This document shows positions 15,468-25,837 of a stretch of DNA of 64,000 bases, piece after piece. The DNA comes from Micromonospora tulbaghiae. Lineage in GTDB: Bacteria > Actinomycetota > Actinomycetes > Mycobacteriales > Micromonosporaceae. The notes beneath the pieces were generated by a model. It worked only from the letters and a program-made list of their open reading frames with translations. It ran no database searches and was not told the origin of the DNA. Both the position numbers and the translations under genes were made by a program. The stretch covers positions 496,001-560,000 of the forward strand of contig NZ_FMCQ01000002.1 of the NCBI RefSeq assembly GCF_900091605.1, in the 5' to 3' direction. Numbering within the stretch: position 1 is the stretch's first letter; every line of letters begins with the position of its first letter.

Positions 15468-18023
15468 TCAGGCGGCCACGGCGACGGCGAGTCGCCGGGC
15501 CTCGGCGACCAGCCGGCTTCCACCACCCCGGGCCACCACGTCGGCCAGGCCGGGCACCTCGATCCGGACGCCCGTCGCGGTCGCCGTCTCCGCCGCCAGC
15601 GCGAGCAGGTCCGGCGTGCCCCGCGGTGGCGCCGGGGCGGCCAGCAACGGCGGCAACGCCGCGGCGAGCAGCCGCCACACGCTCAGCCGGGCACCCGCCG
15701 CGACCGCGTCGCGCAGCGGGGTGACCGCCCGGGTCAGCGTCACCTGCCCGCCGGCCGCCAGCGCGCCGAGATGCCCGCCGGTCGCGGGCGCGTCCAGGTC
15801 ACCGGCGGCGGCGAGGATCAGCACCGCGTCGAGCGCGGCCACCCGGTCCGCCTCGTGGCGGGCGCACAGCCCGTAGGCCAGCGCCAGATCGAGGGCCGGG
15901 CCGCCCACTCCCGTGCACTCGGCCAGCACCGGCAGGACCGCGCCGTGCCCGAGGGTGTCCTCCTGAGCGGCGCCGGCCACCTCGGGCAGCACGTGGGCGG
16001 CGACCACGCCCCGGTGCCCGGGCAGGACGGCCGGCCAGACGTCGCCCCAGCCGTCGGTCCACCGGCCGATCGGCGTGGGCTTCAGGGTGAGCAGGCCGAG
16101 CCGGTCCTCGACGCCGTCCGGCGGGGTGAGCGCGACGAGCGTCCGCCCTTCGGGCAGCTGGTCGTAGCCCCAGTCGTACCCGGCCGACCGCGCCCGCCGG
16201 CCCACTGTCACCACCTGCTGCGCCGTGGCCGGCACGGCGTCGCCGCGCAGCCAGCGGGCCAGCTCGTCACCGGCCGGCGTGCGCAGCGCCGCGGCGCGTT
16301 CGGCCAGCGGCTCGTTTAGGCCGGCCGGCAGGCGCAGCAGGGCCTGTGCGAGATCCCAGCGCCACGCCGGACGGTCACCCAGCGCGGCCAGCCGTTCGTA
16401 GAGCACCACCGGCTCGATCGCCCCGGTGACCGAGGTCGGCGCGGACAGCAGGCCCGGGTCGTCGCGTCCGTCCAGCCGCTGTCCGATCTCGGCCAGCCGG
16501 GTGCAGGCGAGCTGGACGGGCGCGGGTCGACGCGTGGCCGGAACCGGTGGGCCGCCCCGCAACGGCAGCGGCGCGCGTGGGCGGGAATCGGCCAGCAGGG
16601 TGCTCCACTGGTCGCGGCGGGTCGCCGCCTCGGGCGCACCGCAGACGGCCAGCAGGAGCCCGTGCATCTGCACCGACTGGTTGGACACCGCCCAGGGATG
16701 GTCCCACACGCCGACCTGCTCGCGGCGTACCACCGGCAGCAGCGCCGCCGTGAGCCGCTCCCGGTCGGCGGTGCCGAGCCGGACCAGGCCGTCCATGACG
16801 CGTTCCGTCGTCAGCGCGGGCCAGCGCCGGCCGAGCGACGCCGCGATCTCCTCGACCAGTTCGTCCACCCCGGCGATCGGCGGCGGGGCGGCCGCTGCCG
16901 GCAGCGGCGGCGGCAGGTCGTCGTGGGCCTCGACCACCGTGGCTACGGCAACCGGCCGGTGACCGTGCCGCTGCGCCAGCGTCAGCGCGCGTTCGCGCAG
17001 GCCGGCGTCCGGGTGGTCGGCCGCCACGGCGAGCACCGCGCCGATCTCCGGGGCCTGATCCGGGTGCTGCCGGGCCAGCCGGTCGAGCCAGGACACCTGC
17101 GCCCGGACCAGCGCCTTCTCCGGCCGGGCCAGGACCGTCCGGGCGGCCTCCCACAGCGCCTCCGGCTCGGCGGCGTCACCGGCCTCCCGTAGCGTCCGCT
17201 GGGCGGTGCGGGCCACCGGTCCGGGACCGTCGGCGAGCAGCCGCAGATAGGCGTTCGACCGCACCGCCACCTCGTCCGGGGTCGGCGCGAGCAGGTCGTG
17301 CAGCGCCAGGAACGGGCGCAGCGCGCCCGGCCGGTCGCCGCGCAGCAACCGGCCGAGGACGCCGTTGAGCAGGGCCGCCCGGTCGAGCCGGCCCTCCGCC
17401 GCCAGCGCCGCCAGCGCCCGGGGCAGCGCATTCGAGTCCGTGCCCGCGCCGTCGCCGCGGGCCAGCTCGGTGCCCACCCCGTCCACCTCGAACAGGCGCG
17501 GCAACAGCGCGTCGAGGAACGGGTCCGCCCGCAGCCGGTCCACAGTCGGCGGACGGGTTCCGCGCGGATCCGGCCAGCCCTGCGCGGCGGCCCACCCTCG
17601 CACGAAGTCGTCCCCGGTCGGCGGCGGCGCCTTCTCCGCCAGCAGGAGACCGGCGACGAACGGCCAGCCCGCGACCATCCGGTCTCGGGGGAGTCGGTCG
17701 GCCAGCTTGTGCGCCACCTCGGCCAGCCAGGTCACCCCGCGCTCCCGGGCGGTGTCGACCACCGGCGCCGCGTCGACGCCGCTCAGCCAGACCGAGCGGC
17801 GGCCGAGCAGCGCGGCCACCTTCGTCGGGGTGCTCAGCGTCCCCACCGCAGCCACCGCCAGCGTTGCCGCCTCGCCCTGCCACCACCAGGCGTCCCGCCT
17901 GCGGCGCACGTCGGCGACCAGCTCGTCGCCGAGCGCCCGCCGGGCCGGTTCGTCCAACCCGGCCAGGGCCGACCGGACCTCCGACATCCTGCCGCGCACC
18001 ACCGCCTCGACGAAGCCGGTCAC
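15468..18023 (-). CDS. DUF6493 family protein
   Basis: 851 aa, soluble, Leu/Ala/Arg-rich and helical, with HEAT-like stretches. It begins VTGFVEAVVRGRMSEVRSAL, which matches the start of DUF6493 proteins (a short N-terminal 'v..gr...v...l..ld' segment). GTG at 18023 overlaps the SWIM gene stop (GTGA), so the pair is co-translated. Actinobacterial genomes often carry such large helical proteins next to SWIM zinc-finger genes, sometimes with MoxR ATPases and VWA proteins; those partners are absent here. Function unknown. Confidence 0.8.
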   Translation of the reverse strand: MTGFVEAVVRGRMSEVRSALAGLDEPARRALGDELVADVRRRRDAWWWQGEAATLAVAAVGTLSTPTKVAALLGRRSVWLSGVDAAPVVDTARERGVTWLAEVAHKLADRLPRDRMVAGWPFVAGLLLAEKAPPPTGDDFVRGWAAAQGWPDPRGTRPPTVDRLRADPFLDALLPRLFEVDGVGTELARGDGAGTDSNALPRALAALAAEGRLDRAALLNGVLGRLLRGDRPGALRPFLALHDLLAPTPDEVAVRSNAYLRLLADGPGPVARTAQRTLREAGDAAEPEALWEAARTVLARPEKALVRAQVSWLDRLARQHPDQAPEIGAVLAVAADHPDAGLRERALTLAQRHGHRPVAVATVVEAHDDLPPPLPAAAAPPPIAGVDELVEEIAASLGRRWPALTTERVMDGLVRLGTADRERLTAALLPVVRREQVGVWDHPWAVSNQSVQMHGLLLAVCGAPEAATRRDQWSTLLADSRPRAPLPLRGGPPVPATRRPAPVQLACTRLAEIGQRLDGRDDPGLLSAPTSVTGAIEPVVLYERLAALGDRPAWRWDLAQALLRLPAGLNEPLAERAAALRTPAGDELARWLRGDAVPATAQQVVTVGRRARSAGYDWGYDQLPEGRTLVALTPPDGVEDRLGLLTLKPTPIGRWTDGWGDVWPAVLPGHRGVVAAHVLPEVAGAAQEDTLGHGAVLPVLAECTGVGGPALDLALAYGLCARHEADRVAALDAVLILAAAGDLDAPATGGHLGALAAGGQVTLTRAVTPLRDAVAAGARLSVWRLLAAALPPLLAAPAPPRGTPDLLALAAETATATGVRIEVPGLADVVARGGGSRLVAEARRLAVAVAA

Positions 18024-19354
18024 GACAGTACCTCCACCGGCGCCGCGACCATCGACACGGCCAGCGCGTGCCGGCACGGCCCTCGCTGCCCGCGGTGCCG
18101 CGCCCACCAGCGGCAGGTGCAGGAGTACGCGCCGTTCGGGTGCCGGCGTACCCGGTAGGTCTCGGCGTCGGTGCGTACCGTCGCGTTCTCGCCGTCTCGC
18201 TCGACCGCGCCGCGCTCGACCAGCGCACGCGCGCCGACCAGCCGCGGGTTGTCCCGCTCCACGCGGCCCGCGTCGTAGGGCATCACCCGGTGGAAGTACG
18301 CCCCGTCGGCCACGTCGTAACCGACCCGCCCGGCGGTGCCCAACTGGGCGAGCGCGGCGCGCACCCGCTCGTCGGGCAGCGCGGCGGCGTCGGCGAGCGC
18401 GGCCACGTCGATCGTCGGATCCCAGTTGAGCAGCGCGCCGACCAGCTCCGCGTCGTCGACCACGTCGTCGCCCGCGAGCGCCGCCAGGGCCGCCCCCTCG
18501 CCGGAGAAGCCCCGGTACGGCTCGGGGGACAGCGTCAGCGACAGCCGCAGCGCCCCGGTGTCCAACTCCCACGTGCTCGGCACGGCGGGGGAGCCGGCCC
18601 GCGCCGCCGGGCCGTACACCCGCAGGGTGCGCGCGTGGCGCAGCACGCCGCGCAGCGCCGCGAGCCGGCCCGCGCCGGCCAGGCAGACCGCGCCGGGCAC
18701 CGGGCGGGAGGTCAGCCGCAGCGTACGCCCGGCGGGCACCGCCCACAGCACACTGCGGTCGCCGGCGGCGGGCAGCCGCCGCAGGAACGCCGCCGCCTCC
18801 GCCGCCGCGATCTCGGCGCGCGGCTCGAAGCCGGCGGTGAGCACGTGCACCTCGGCGAAACCGCGCAGCCAGCGGCCGGGCAGCGGCACCTTCCGCTCGA
18901 CCACCGAGCCGTCCATCGTGGATACCGTCAGGTCCTCCGGGCCGACCGCCACGTGCAGCGGCTCGATGCCGCCCACCCGGGCCAGCGCCTCCCGCAACGG
19001 CGGGTTCACGTCCACGTTCGTGGTGCCGTGGCCGCTGATGTCCCCGTCGAGCCCGGCCGGCAGGACGTCCATCCGCGCGTACACCCCGCAGCAGCCGGAG
19101 AACGACTCGAACCGCAGGCGACCCCGGCTGCCGGTCACCACCGGGTCCAGGCTGGCCGGGTTGACCGGCTGGTAGTAGCGGGTACGGGCCACCTCGGCGA
19201 CGGCGAGCAGCCCGGCCGCCGCCGCGGCCGGGGCGGTGAGGAACCCGGCGAAGAAGCGCGGGTTGGCCGCCGGGCCGCCGCAGGTCTGCAGGTCGAGACC
19301 GGCGGTGCGCAGCGCGGACGGCTGAAGATATCGGTACGTCTGGACGGCGTTCAC
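18020..19354 (-). CDS. SWIM zinc-finger family protein
   Basis: About 444 aa. The C-terminal SWIM motif CxC-xn-CxH is seen as CTCRWW...GPCRHAL. SWIM domains bind nucleic acid or protein. The middle region contains GRLRFESFSGCCGVYARMD and long Ala/Leu-rich helices. The start is uncertain: GTG at 19354 (VNAVQTYRYL) gives the most natural N-terminus; a TTG at 19384 is also open; neither has a ribosome site. It overlaps DUF6493 downstream. Confidence 0.8.
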   Translation of the reverse strand: MNAVQTYRYLQPSALRTAGLDLQTCGGPAANPRFFAGFLTAPAAAAAGLLAVAEVARTRYYQPVNPASLDPVVTGSRGRLRFESFSGCCGVYARMDVLPAGLDGDISGHGTTNVDVNPPLREALARVGGIEPLHVAVGPEDLTVSTMDGSVVERKVPLPGRWLRGFAEVHVLTAGFEPRAEIAAAEAAAFLRRLPAAGDRSVLWAVPAGRTLRLTSRPVPGAVCLAGAGRLAALRGVLRHARTLRVYGPAARAGSPAVPSTWELDTGALRLSLTLSPEPYRGFSGEGAALAALAGDDVVDDAELVGALLNWDPTIDVAALADAAALPDERVRAALAQLGTAGRVGYDVADGAYFHRVMPYDAGRVERDNPRLVGARALVERGAVERDGENATVRTDAETYRVRRHPNGAYSCTCRWWARHRGQRGPCRHALAVSMVAAPVEVLS

Positions 19355-19413
19355 GGCGCCGACCGTAGAGGGACCGACCGACAAAACGACGACGGTCCTG
19401 CTAGCTTCCTCGG

Positions 19414-19956
19414 ATGTTCGCCCACGCCCTCACCGACGACGCCGAGCTGCGTCCACTGTCGCCCTGGCACGCCGAGGAGTTCCTGGCCAACCTCGACCGC
19501 TGCCGCGACCACATCTCGCCCTGGGTCGGCGCGTCCTTCGTCGCCACCGACGCCGAGTCGGCCCGCAAGGTCCTGCAGGCGTACGCCGACCGGTGGGCCC
19601 GCGACGACGGCGGCATCTGGGGCATCTGGCAGCGCGGCACGCTCGTCGGCGGCGTGCTGTTCGTGTCACTGAGCACCGATCGCGGGGTGTGCGAGGCCGG
19701 CTGCTGGCTGGAACCCGGCGCCGAGGGGCAGGGCCTGGTCACCAGCGCCGCCCGCTTCGTCATCGACTGGGCGGTGCGGGAGCGCGGCATCCACCGCGTC
19801 GAGTGGGTCACGAAGGCCGGCAACGAGCGCAGCGTCGCCGTCGCGCGGCGGCTCGGCATGAGCCGCGACGGCGTCATGCGCGGAGCCGCACCGACGCCCG
19901 ACGGGCGCGCCGACCTGGAGGTATGGTCCGTCCTGGCACCGGAGTGGACCGCCTGA
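19414..19956 (+). CDS. GNAT N-acetyltransferase, RimJ/RimL type
   Basis: 180 aa. It starts ELRPLSPWHAEEFLANL, typical of RimJ/RimL, and contains the acetyl-CoA region CWLEPGAEGQGLVTSAARFV followed by AGNERSVAVARRLGM. This is the B. subtilis YdaF-like ribosomal-protein-serine acetyltransferase layout. No Shine-Dalgarno; TAGCTT at 19402-19407 ends 6 nt before the ATG, so the transcript is probably leaderless. Divergent from the SWIM gene with only 59 bp between starts. Substrate unknown. Confidence 0.88.
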   Translation: MFAHALTDDAELRPLSPWHAEEFLANLDRCRDHISPWVGASFVATDAESARKVLQAYADRWARDDGGIWGIWQRGTLVGGVLFVSLSTDRGVCEAGCWLEPGAEGQGLVTSAARFVIDWAVRERGIHRVEWVTKAGNERSVAVARRLGMSRDGVMRGAAPTPDGRADLEVWSVLAPEWTA

Positions 19957-19993
19957 CCGGGAATTTGTCGTACCCGGACGTGAACATGTGTCC

Positions 19994-20404
19994 ATGGCTG
20001 TCCCCGCACTGGCCGACCGGTCCCCCCAGCCGCGCGCCCTGCCGCTGCGCGAGGTCCGCACCCGGCTCACCCAGCTCGTCTCCCTGGCCGAGCTGACCGA
20101 CACCGTCACGCTCGTCACCCGCGACGGCGATCCCCGGCCGGTCGCCGCGATCGTGCCCGCGTCCGCCGCCCGCACCGGGGCCCAGGCCCGCGCCGACGCC
20201 GAACGCGTCGCCGCGATCAGCGCCGGCTGGGCCCGCCGCCTGGAGGAGCTGCACCGGCAGTCCAGCCGGCGGCACGCCGCCGAGCTGCGGGCGCTGGCCG
20301 ACGCGCTCGCCGAGGCGTGGGCCGAACTCGACCGCCGCGCCCCGGCCGGCGACCCGGCGCTGGCCCGGCTGCGCGCCGCGCACGCCGACCTGCTGCGCCG
20401 CTGA
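19994..20404 (+). CDS. Phd/YefM-like antitoxin-fold protein, orphan
   Basis: 136 aa. The N-terminal half (LPLREVRTRLTQLV, then VTLVTRDGDPRPVAAIVPA) follows the Phd/YefM DNA-binding pattern 'ns.arr.l..lv...e.v.itr.Grp.Avlvp'. The C-terminal half is a charged Ala/Arg/Leu-rich helix. No toxin (Doc, RelE, PIN) is next to it, so it is an orphan or a plain regulator. ATG 19994 chosen; a GTG lies six bases upstream. A strong hairpin follows the stop. Confidence 0.55.
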   Translation: MAVPALADRSPQPRALPLREVRTRLTQLVSLAELTDTVTLVTRDGDPRPVAAIVPASAARTGAQARADAERVAAISAGWARRLEELHRQSSRRHAAELRALADALAEAWAELDRRAPAGDPALARLRAAHADLLRR

Positions 20405-20441
20405 CCCGTGGCGTCCCGCCGTGTACGCGGGACGCCACGGG
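20405..20441. terminator. Bidirectional hairpin terminator
   Basis: CCCGTGGCGTCCCGC (20405-20419) and its exact complement (20427-20441) form a 15-bp stem with a 7-nt loop, between the convergent Phd-like gene and pgi. Confidence 0.85.
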
Positions 20442-20448
20442 CATGCGG

Positions 20449-22083
<1,635 letters not shown>

Positions 22084-22265
22084 CGGGTCGATCTTCTCCT
22101 TCACGACGGGCGGTCGGCCGGCCTGCGCCGGCGAACCCCACAAGCCTGCCACCCGGACCGGTCGCGCGCGACGCGACCCGGCCGCGATCACCGTGTGGGC
22201 GGGTGTTTCCGGCCACCGCTCCGGGACACGCCGTTGGGACGTCTGTACGACACGCCGGTTACTGA

Positions 22266-22295
22266 GTGACATCCTTCGATAGCGGACCGTAGTAT
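22266..22295 (+). promoter_or_regulatory. Candidate sigma-70-type promoter of the ABC exporter gene
   Basis: GTGACA (22266-22271), an 18-nt spacer and TAGTAT (22290-22295) form a housekeeping-like promoter 35 bp before the ABC transporter start. Seen by eye only. Confidence 0.5.
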
Positions 22296-22330
22296 CCAGC
22301 GTTGCTGCCCGAACGCGTCGAGGGGGTGCC

Positions 22331-24268
22331 ATGGCCGGGGTGATCCGTCCACGTCCGCCGTCCGAGCCGGAGGAACCGGTAGGGGAGACGACCCTGCCCG
22401 AGCTCGTCGATCCGCACTGGATGCACCGGGCCACCGAACTGGCCCACACCGGCTTCTGGTCGGTGGCGCGCCGGTTGCCCGCGCTGATCCGCGAGGCGAT
22501 CAGTCTCGCCTGGGCGACCAGCCGCCGGGACACCGCCGCCTCGCTGGGCCTCAACGTCGCCGCCGGCGTGCTCACCACGCTGGGCCTGCTCGCCACCACC
22601 GGAGTGCTCCACCAACTGTTCGCGGCGGGTCCGACACCGGACCGGATCCGGGCGGCGCTGCCCGCCCTGGCAGTGGCGGCGGCCGCCGTCGCCGGGCGCG
22701 GCGCGCTGACCATCGCCGCCGGATGGGCGCAGGCCCGGCTCGTACCGCAGATCAACTTCACAGTGGAGCGGCGGCTGTTCGAGACGACGTCCGCCGTGGA
22801 ACTGGCGGCCTTCGACGACGCCGGCTTCGCCGAGGAGATGGACCGCGCCCGCGACCGGGGACTGGCCGAGGCGGGCTCCCTGGTCAACGACACGGTCAAC
22901 CTGGTCACCGGCGTGGTCGGCGTGATCGCCACGGCCACCGCCGTGACGATCATCCACCCGCTGCTGCTGCCCTGCCTGGTCGTCGCCGCCGCGCCGGAGG
23001 CGGTGACGGCGGTGCGGATGGCCCGCCGCCAGCACGTCGACTGGCTCGCCCGCATCACCCGGCGGCGACGCAAGTGGATGCTGGGCGACCTGATGGCCAA
23101 CCGGCACACCGCGGCCGAGATCCGCGTCTACCAGATGCGCGACTTCCTGCTCTCGGAATACCACCTCATGACGCGCCTGGAGACCCGCGCCGAGCTGCGC
23201 CTCGCCCGGGCGCAGACGGTCACCCGGGCGATCGGCCTGTCCATCACGGGCGTCGCCACGTTCGGGCTCTACGTGGTGCTGGGCGCGTTGCTGGTGGGTG
23301 GTGTGGTGGCGCTCGCGGCAGCGGCCACCGCGCTGCTCGCGCTCCAGTCCGCCCGGACGAGCCTGCGCACGGCGGTCTTCGCCACCAACTCGCTCTACGA
23401 GGACGCCCTCTACTACCAGGACTACCGCGACTTCCTGGACCGGGCTACGCGGCGGATCCCGGCGGGCGGGCACCTGCCGGTCGCCGGGTTCACGCGCATC
23501 GACGTCGAGCGGGTCAGCCTGCGCTACCCGGACACCGACACGGCGGCCGTCGACGAGGTGAGTCTGACGGTCCGGCGCGGCGAGGTGATCGCGCTGGTGG
23601 GAGAGAACGGCTCCGGCAAGACCACGCTCGCCAAGCTGATCGCCGGCCTCTACCGTCCCACCGGCGGCACGATCCGATGGGACGGCGTGGACGCCGCCGA
23701 GCTGGACCCCCGGCAGACCGCCGCCCAGGTCGCGGTGATGAGCCAGGACTGGTGGAAGTTCCCGTTCACCGCCCGCCAGAACATCCGGGCCGGCCGCCAC
23801 GACCGCGCCGGCGGGCCCGGCCCCAGCGTCGAGACCGCCGCCCGCGACGCCGCGGCGCACGACATGATCAGCGAGCTGCCGTTCGGGTACGACACGCTGC
23901 TCGACCGGCAGTTCAAGAACGGGCAGGACCTGTCCGGCGGGCAGTGGCAACGGCTGGTGGCCGCCCGCGGGCTCTACCGCGACGCCCGGCTGCTGATCTG
24001 CGACGAGCCGTCCGCCGCGCTGGACGCACGTGCCGAGCACGCCCTCTTCCAGCACCTGCGTCGGCACCCGGACCGGGCCGTCGTGCTGATCACCCACCGG
24101 CTCGCCAACGTCCGGCACGCCGACCGGATCCTCGTGATGGACCACGGCCGGCTCGTGCAGTCAGGTGACCACGACACGCTGATGGCCCAGGGTGGGCTCT
24201 ACCGCGAGCTGTTCGAGTTGCAGGCGGCCGGCTACCTCGCCGGCAGCGCGGAACCCGCCGACGGTTGA
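22331..24268 (+). CDS. ABC exporter, fused membrane and ATPase domains
   Basis: 645 aa half-transporter. N-terminal membrane domain with about six segments (residues 60-380), then the nucleotide-binding domain: Walker [10 protein letters not shown] (about 424-432), signature LSGGQWQR (about 534), Walker [13 protein letters not shown] and H-switch LITHRL. The [15 protein letters not shown]-loop region resembles ABC exporters linked to lanthipeptide and other secondary metabolites in actinomycetes, but no precursor or modification gene is next to it. ATG with GAGGGGG site. Substrate unknown; works as a dimer. Confidence 0.88.
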   Translation: MAGVIRPRPPSEPEEPVGETTLPELVDPHWMHRATELAHTGFWSVARRLPALIREAISLAWATSRRDTAASLGLNVAAGVLTTLGLLATTGVLHQLFAAGPTPDRIRAALPALAVAAAAVAGRGALTIAAGWAQARLVPQINFTVERRLFETTSAVELAAFDDAGFAEEMDRARDRGLAEAGSLVNDTVNLVTGVVGVIATATAVTIIHPLLLPCLVVAAAPEAVTAVRMARRQHVDWLARITRRRRKWMLGDLMANRHTAAEIRVYQMRDFLLSEYHLMTRLETRAELRLARAQTVTRAIGLSITGVATFGLYVVLGALLVGGVVALAAAATALLALQSARTSLRTAVFATNSLYEDALYYQDYRDFLDRATRRIPAGGHLPVAGFTRIDVERVSLRYPDTDTAAVDEVSLTVRRGEVIALVGENGSGKTTLAKLIAGLYRPTGGTIRWDGVDAAELDPRQTAAQVAVMSQDWWKFPFTARQNIRAGRHDRAGGPGPSVETAARDAAAHDMISELPFGYDTLLDRQFKNGQDLSGGQWQRLVAARGLYRDARLLICDEPSAALDARAEHALFQHLRRHPDRAVVLITHRLANVRHADRILVMDHGRLVQSGDHDTLMAQGGLYRELFELQAAGYLAGSAEPADG

Positions 24269-24345
24269 CCTCCAGCGCACTCGAACTCCTACCGTGACCG
24301 GACCGCGCGCCACCCGGCCGGCGCGGTGCAACCCAGGGAGTTCAC

Positions 24346-25395
24346 ATGCGCTATCGCGTCCTCGGCGGCACCGGCATCGAGGTCAGCGTCCACTGCCTCG
24401 GCACCATGATGTTCGGCGCGGTCGGCAACGCCGACCACGACGACTGCGCCCGCATCGTCCACGCGGCACTGGCCCGCGGGATCAACTTCGTGGACACCGC
24501 CGACATGTACTCGGCCGGCGAGTCGGAGGAGATCGTCGGCAAGGCCCTGCGCGGCCGGCGCGACGACGTGGTGCTCGCCACAAAGGTGCACTTCCCGATG
24601 GGGGAGGGGCCCAACCGCGGCGGCAACTCGCGACGCTGGATCGTCCGGGCGGTGGAGGACAGCCTGCGCCGGCTGGGCACCGACTGGATCGACCTCTACC
24701 AGGTGCACCGTCCGGACCACACCACCGACGTCGAGGAGACGCTCGCCGCGCTCACCGACCTGGTCCGGGCCGGGAAGATCCGCGCGTTCGGCTGCTCGAC
24801 CTTCCCGGCCGAGGAGATTGTGGAGGCGCACCACGTCGCCGACCGGAGGGCGCTCGGCCGGTTCCGCACCGAGCAGCCGCCGTACTCGATCCTGGCGCGC
24901 GGCGTCGAGGCGTCGGTGCTGCCGGTCTGCCGCCGCTACCGGATGGGCGTGCTGGTGTGGAGCCCGCTGGCCTCCGGGTTCCTGTCCGGCCGGTACCGGC
25001 AGGGCCGGCCCGTCGACCTCGGCGCCGGACGGCCGGCGCTCACTCCGGCCCGGTTCGACCCGGCGCTGTCCGGCAACGCCGCGAAGTACGCCGCCGTCGA
25101 GGACCTGGTCACGCTCGCCGGCGAGGTGGGCTGCACGCTGCCGCAGCTCGCCGTGGCGTTCACCGCCGCGCACCCCGCGGTCACCTCGGCCATCATCGGG
25201 CCGCGCACGATGGACCAGCTGGACGCGCTGCTGGCCGGGGCGGAACTGACGCTCGACGACGCGGTGCTGGACCGGATCGACGAGATCGTCCCGCCCGGCG
25301 TGAACCTCTACCAGCCCGACGGCGTCTGGTCCCCGCCCAGCCTGACCGACCCGTCCCACCGCCGCCGCCCCCTCCCGGACCGGGCCGCCGCCTGA
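24346..25395 (+). CDS. Aldo/keto reductase
   Basis: 349 aa TIM-barrel oxidoreductase, NADPH-dependent. The catalytic tetrad is complete: Asp50, Tyr55 (VDTADMYSAGESEE), Lys80 (VLATK) and His121 (YQVHRPD). Further AKR motifs: GKIRAFGCSTF and SAIIGPRTMDQL near the C-terminus for cofactor binding. Closest in style to the YajO/YhdN general stress AKRs. The ATG follows CAGGGAG. Monocistronic; substrate not predictable. Confidence 0.93.
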   Translation: MRYRVLGGTGIEVSVHCLGTMMFGAVGNADHDDCARIVHAALARGINFVDTADMYSAGESEEIVGKALRGRRDDVVLATKVHFPMGEGPNRGGNSRRWIVRAVEDSLRRLGTDWIDLYQVHRPDHTTDVEETLAALTDLVRAGKIRAFGCSTFPAEEIVEAHHVADRRALGRFRTEQPPYSILARGVEASVLPVCRRYRMGVLVWSPLASGFLSGRYRQGRPVDLGAGRPALTPARFDPALSGNAAKYAAVEDLVTLAGEVGCTLPQLAVAFTAAHPAVTSAIIGPRTMDQLDALLAGAELTLDDAVLDRIDEIVPPGVNLYQPDGVWSPPSLTDPSHRRRPLPDRAAA

Positions 25396-25434
25396 CCCGT
25401 CCCGCCCACCCGCCCCTTCCCCGCCCCTCATCCC

Positions 25435-25513
25435 TCCCCGCCCTCGGCTCCCCGCCCTCGGCTCCCCGCCCTCGGCTCCCCGCCCTCGGCTCCCCGCCCT
25501 CGGCTCCCCGCCC
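25435..25513. repeat. 14-bp tandem array, 5.6 copies
   Basis: TCCCCGCCCTCGGC is repeated perfectly at 25435, 25449, 25463, 25477 and 25491, with a partial copy TCCCCGCCC at 25505-25513. Just downstream of the aldo/keto reductase gene. Likely replication slippage; copy number may vary between strains. Confidence 0.9.
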
Positions 25514-25528
25514 GTCGATCATGGAGTT
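25514..25528. repeat. Half copy of the GATCATGAAGTT palindrome
   Basis: GTCGATCATGGAGTT matches the left arm of the element at 11615 (one base different). No matching right arm is present within 100 bp, so it is a solitary half or decayed copy. Confidence 0.6.
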
Positions 25529-25574
25529 CCGGCCCCGGCAAACACCGTAATCCGGACACCCGAAGGGCGGAAAC

Positions 25575-25624
25575 CGCAAGATCGGCGGGGCAGGGCGGGG
25601 AGGGCGGACAGCGCAAGATCGGCG
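25575..25624. repeat. Two copies of a CGCAAGATCGGCG motif
   Basis: Copies at 25575-25587 and 25612-25624, 37 bp apart, both followed by G-rich DNA. A third, TGCAAGATCGGCG, is at 35297-35309. All intergenic; function unknown. Confidence 0.6.
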
Positions 25625-25802
25625 TGGCGTGGCGTGGCGGGGCGAGGCAGGGCAGGGCAGGGCGGCAGAGGAAAGGGCGCGGCGGAAGCGCGGCGGGGGA
25701 AAGGCGAGGCGGGGACGGGAGAGGCAAGGCGAAGCAGGGAGGGGCAGCGGAAGGAGCGAGACGGGCGCGGGGCGGGCTAGGGAAGCGCGGGAGGGAACTG
25801 CG

Positions 25803-25831
25803 TCGACAGGTGAAGGGTGCGGCTCCACACT
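25803..25831 (+). promoter_or_regulatory. Leaderless promoter of the kptA-like gene
   Basis: TCGACA (25803-25808), 17-nt spacer, CACACT (25826-25831), then six bases and the GTG start at 25838. Matches the -35/-10 consensus moderately and places transcription start at or next to the codon. Confidence 0.45.
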
Positions 25832-25837
25832 GGGCGG

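Larger units (their letters stand above)
25396..25837. other. Repeat-rich intergenic region
   Basis: 442 bp without a supportable gene. It holds a 14-bp tandem array (25435-25513), a half copy of the GATCATGAAGTT palindrome (25514-25528), two CGCAAGATCGGCG copies (25575, 25612) and a strongly purine-rich (G/A) stretch to about 25800. The KptA promoter lies at its right end. Confidence 0.8.

Noticed and set aside
18024..18746. Extension of the DUF6493 frame to 18746
   Set aside because: It overlaps the SWIM gene out of frame with low-complexity translation; GTG 18023 fits the family start.
22084..23109. Extension of the pgi reading frame to 23109 as one 886-aa protein
   Set aside because: The extra part is antisense to the ABC exporter and lacks homology; PGI starts at 22083 with the usual N-terminus.
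25435..25513. CRISPR-like repeats
   Set aside because: Units are contiguous with no spacers and only 14 bp; this is a simple tandem repeat.
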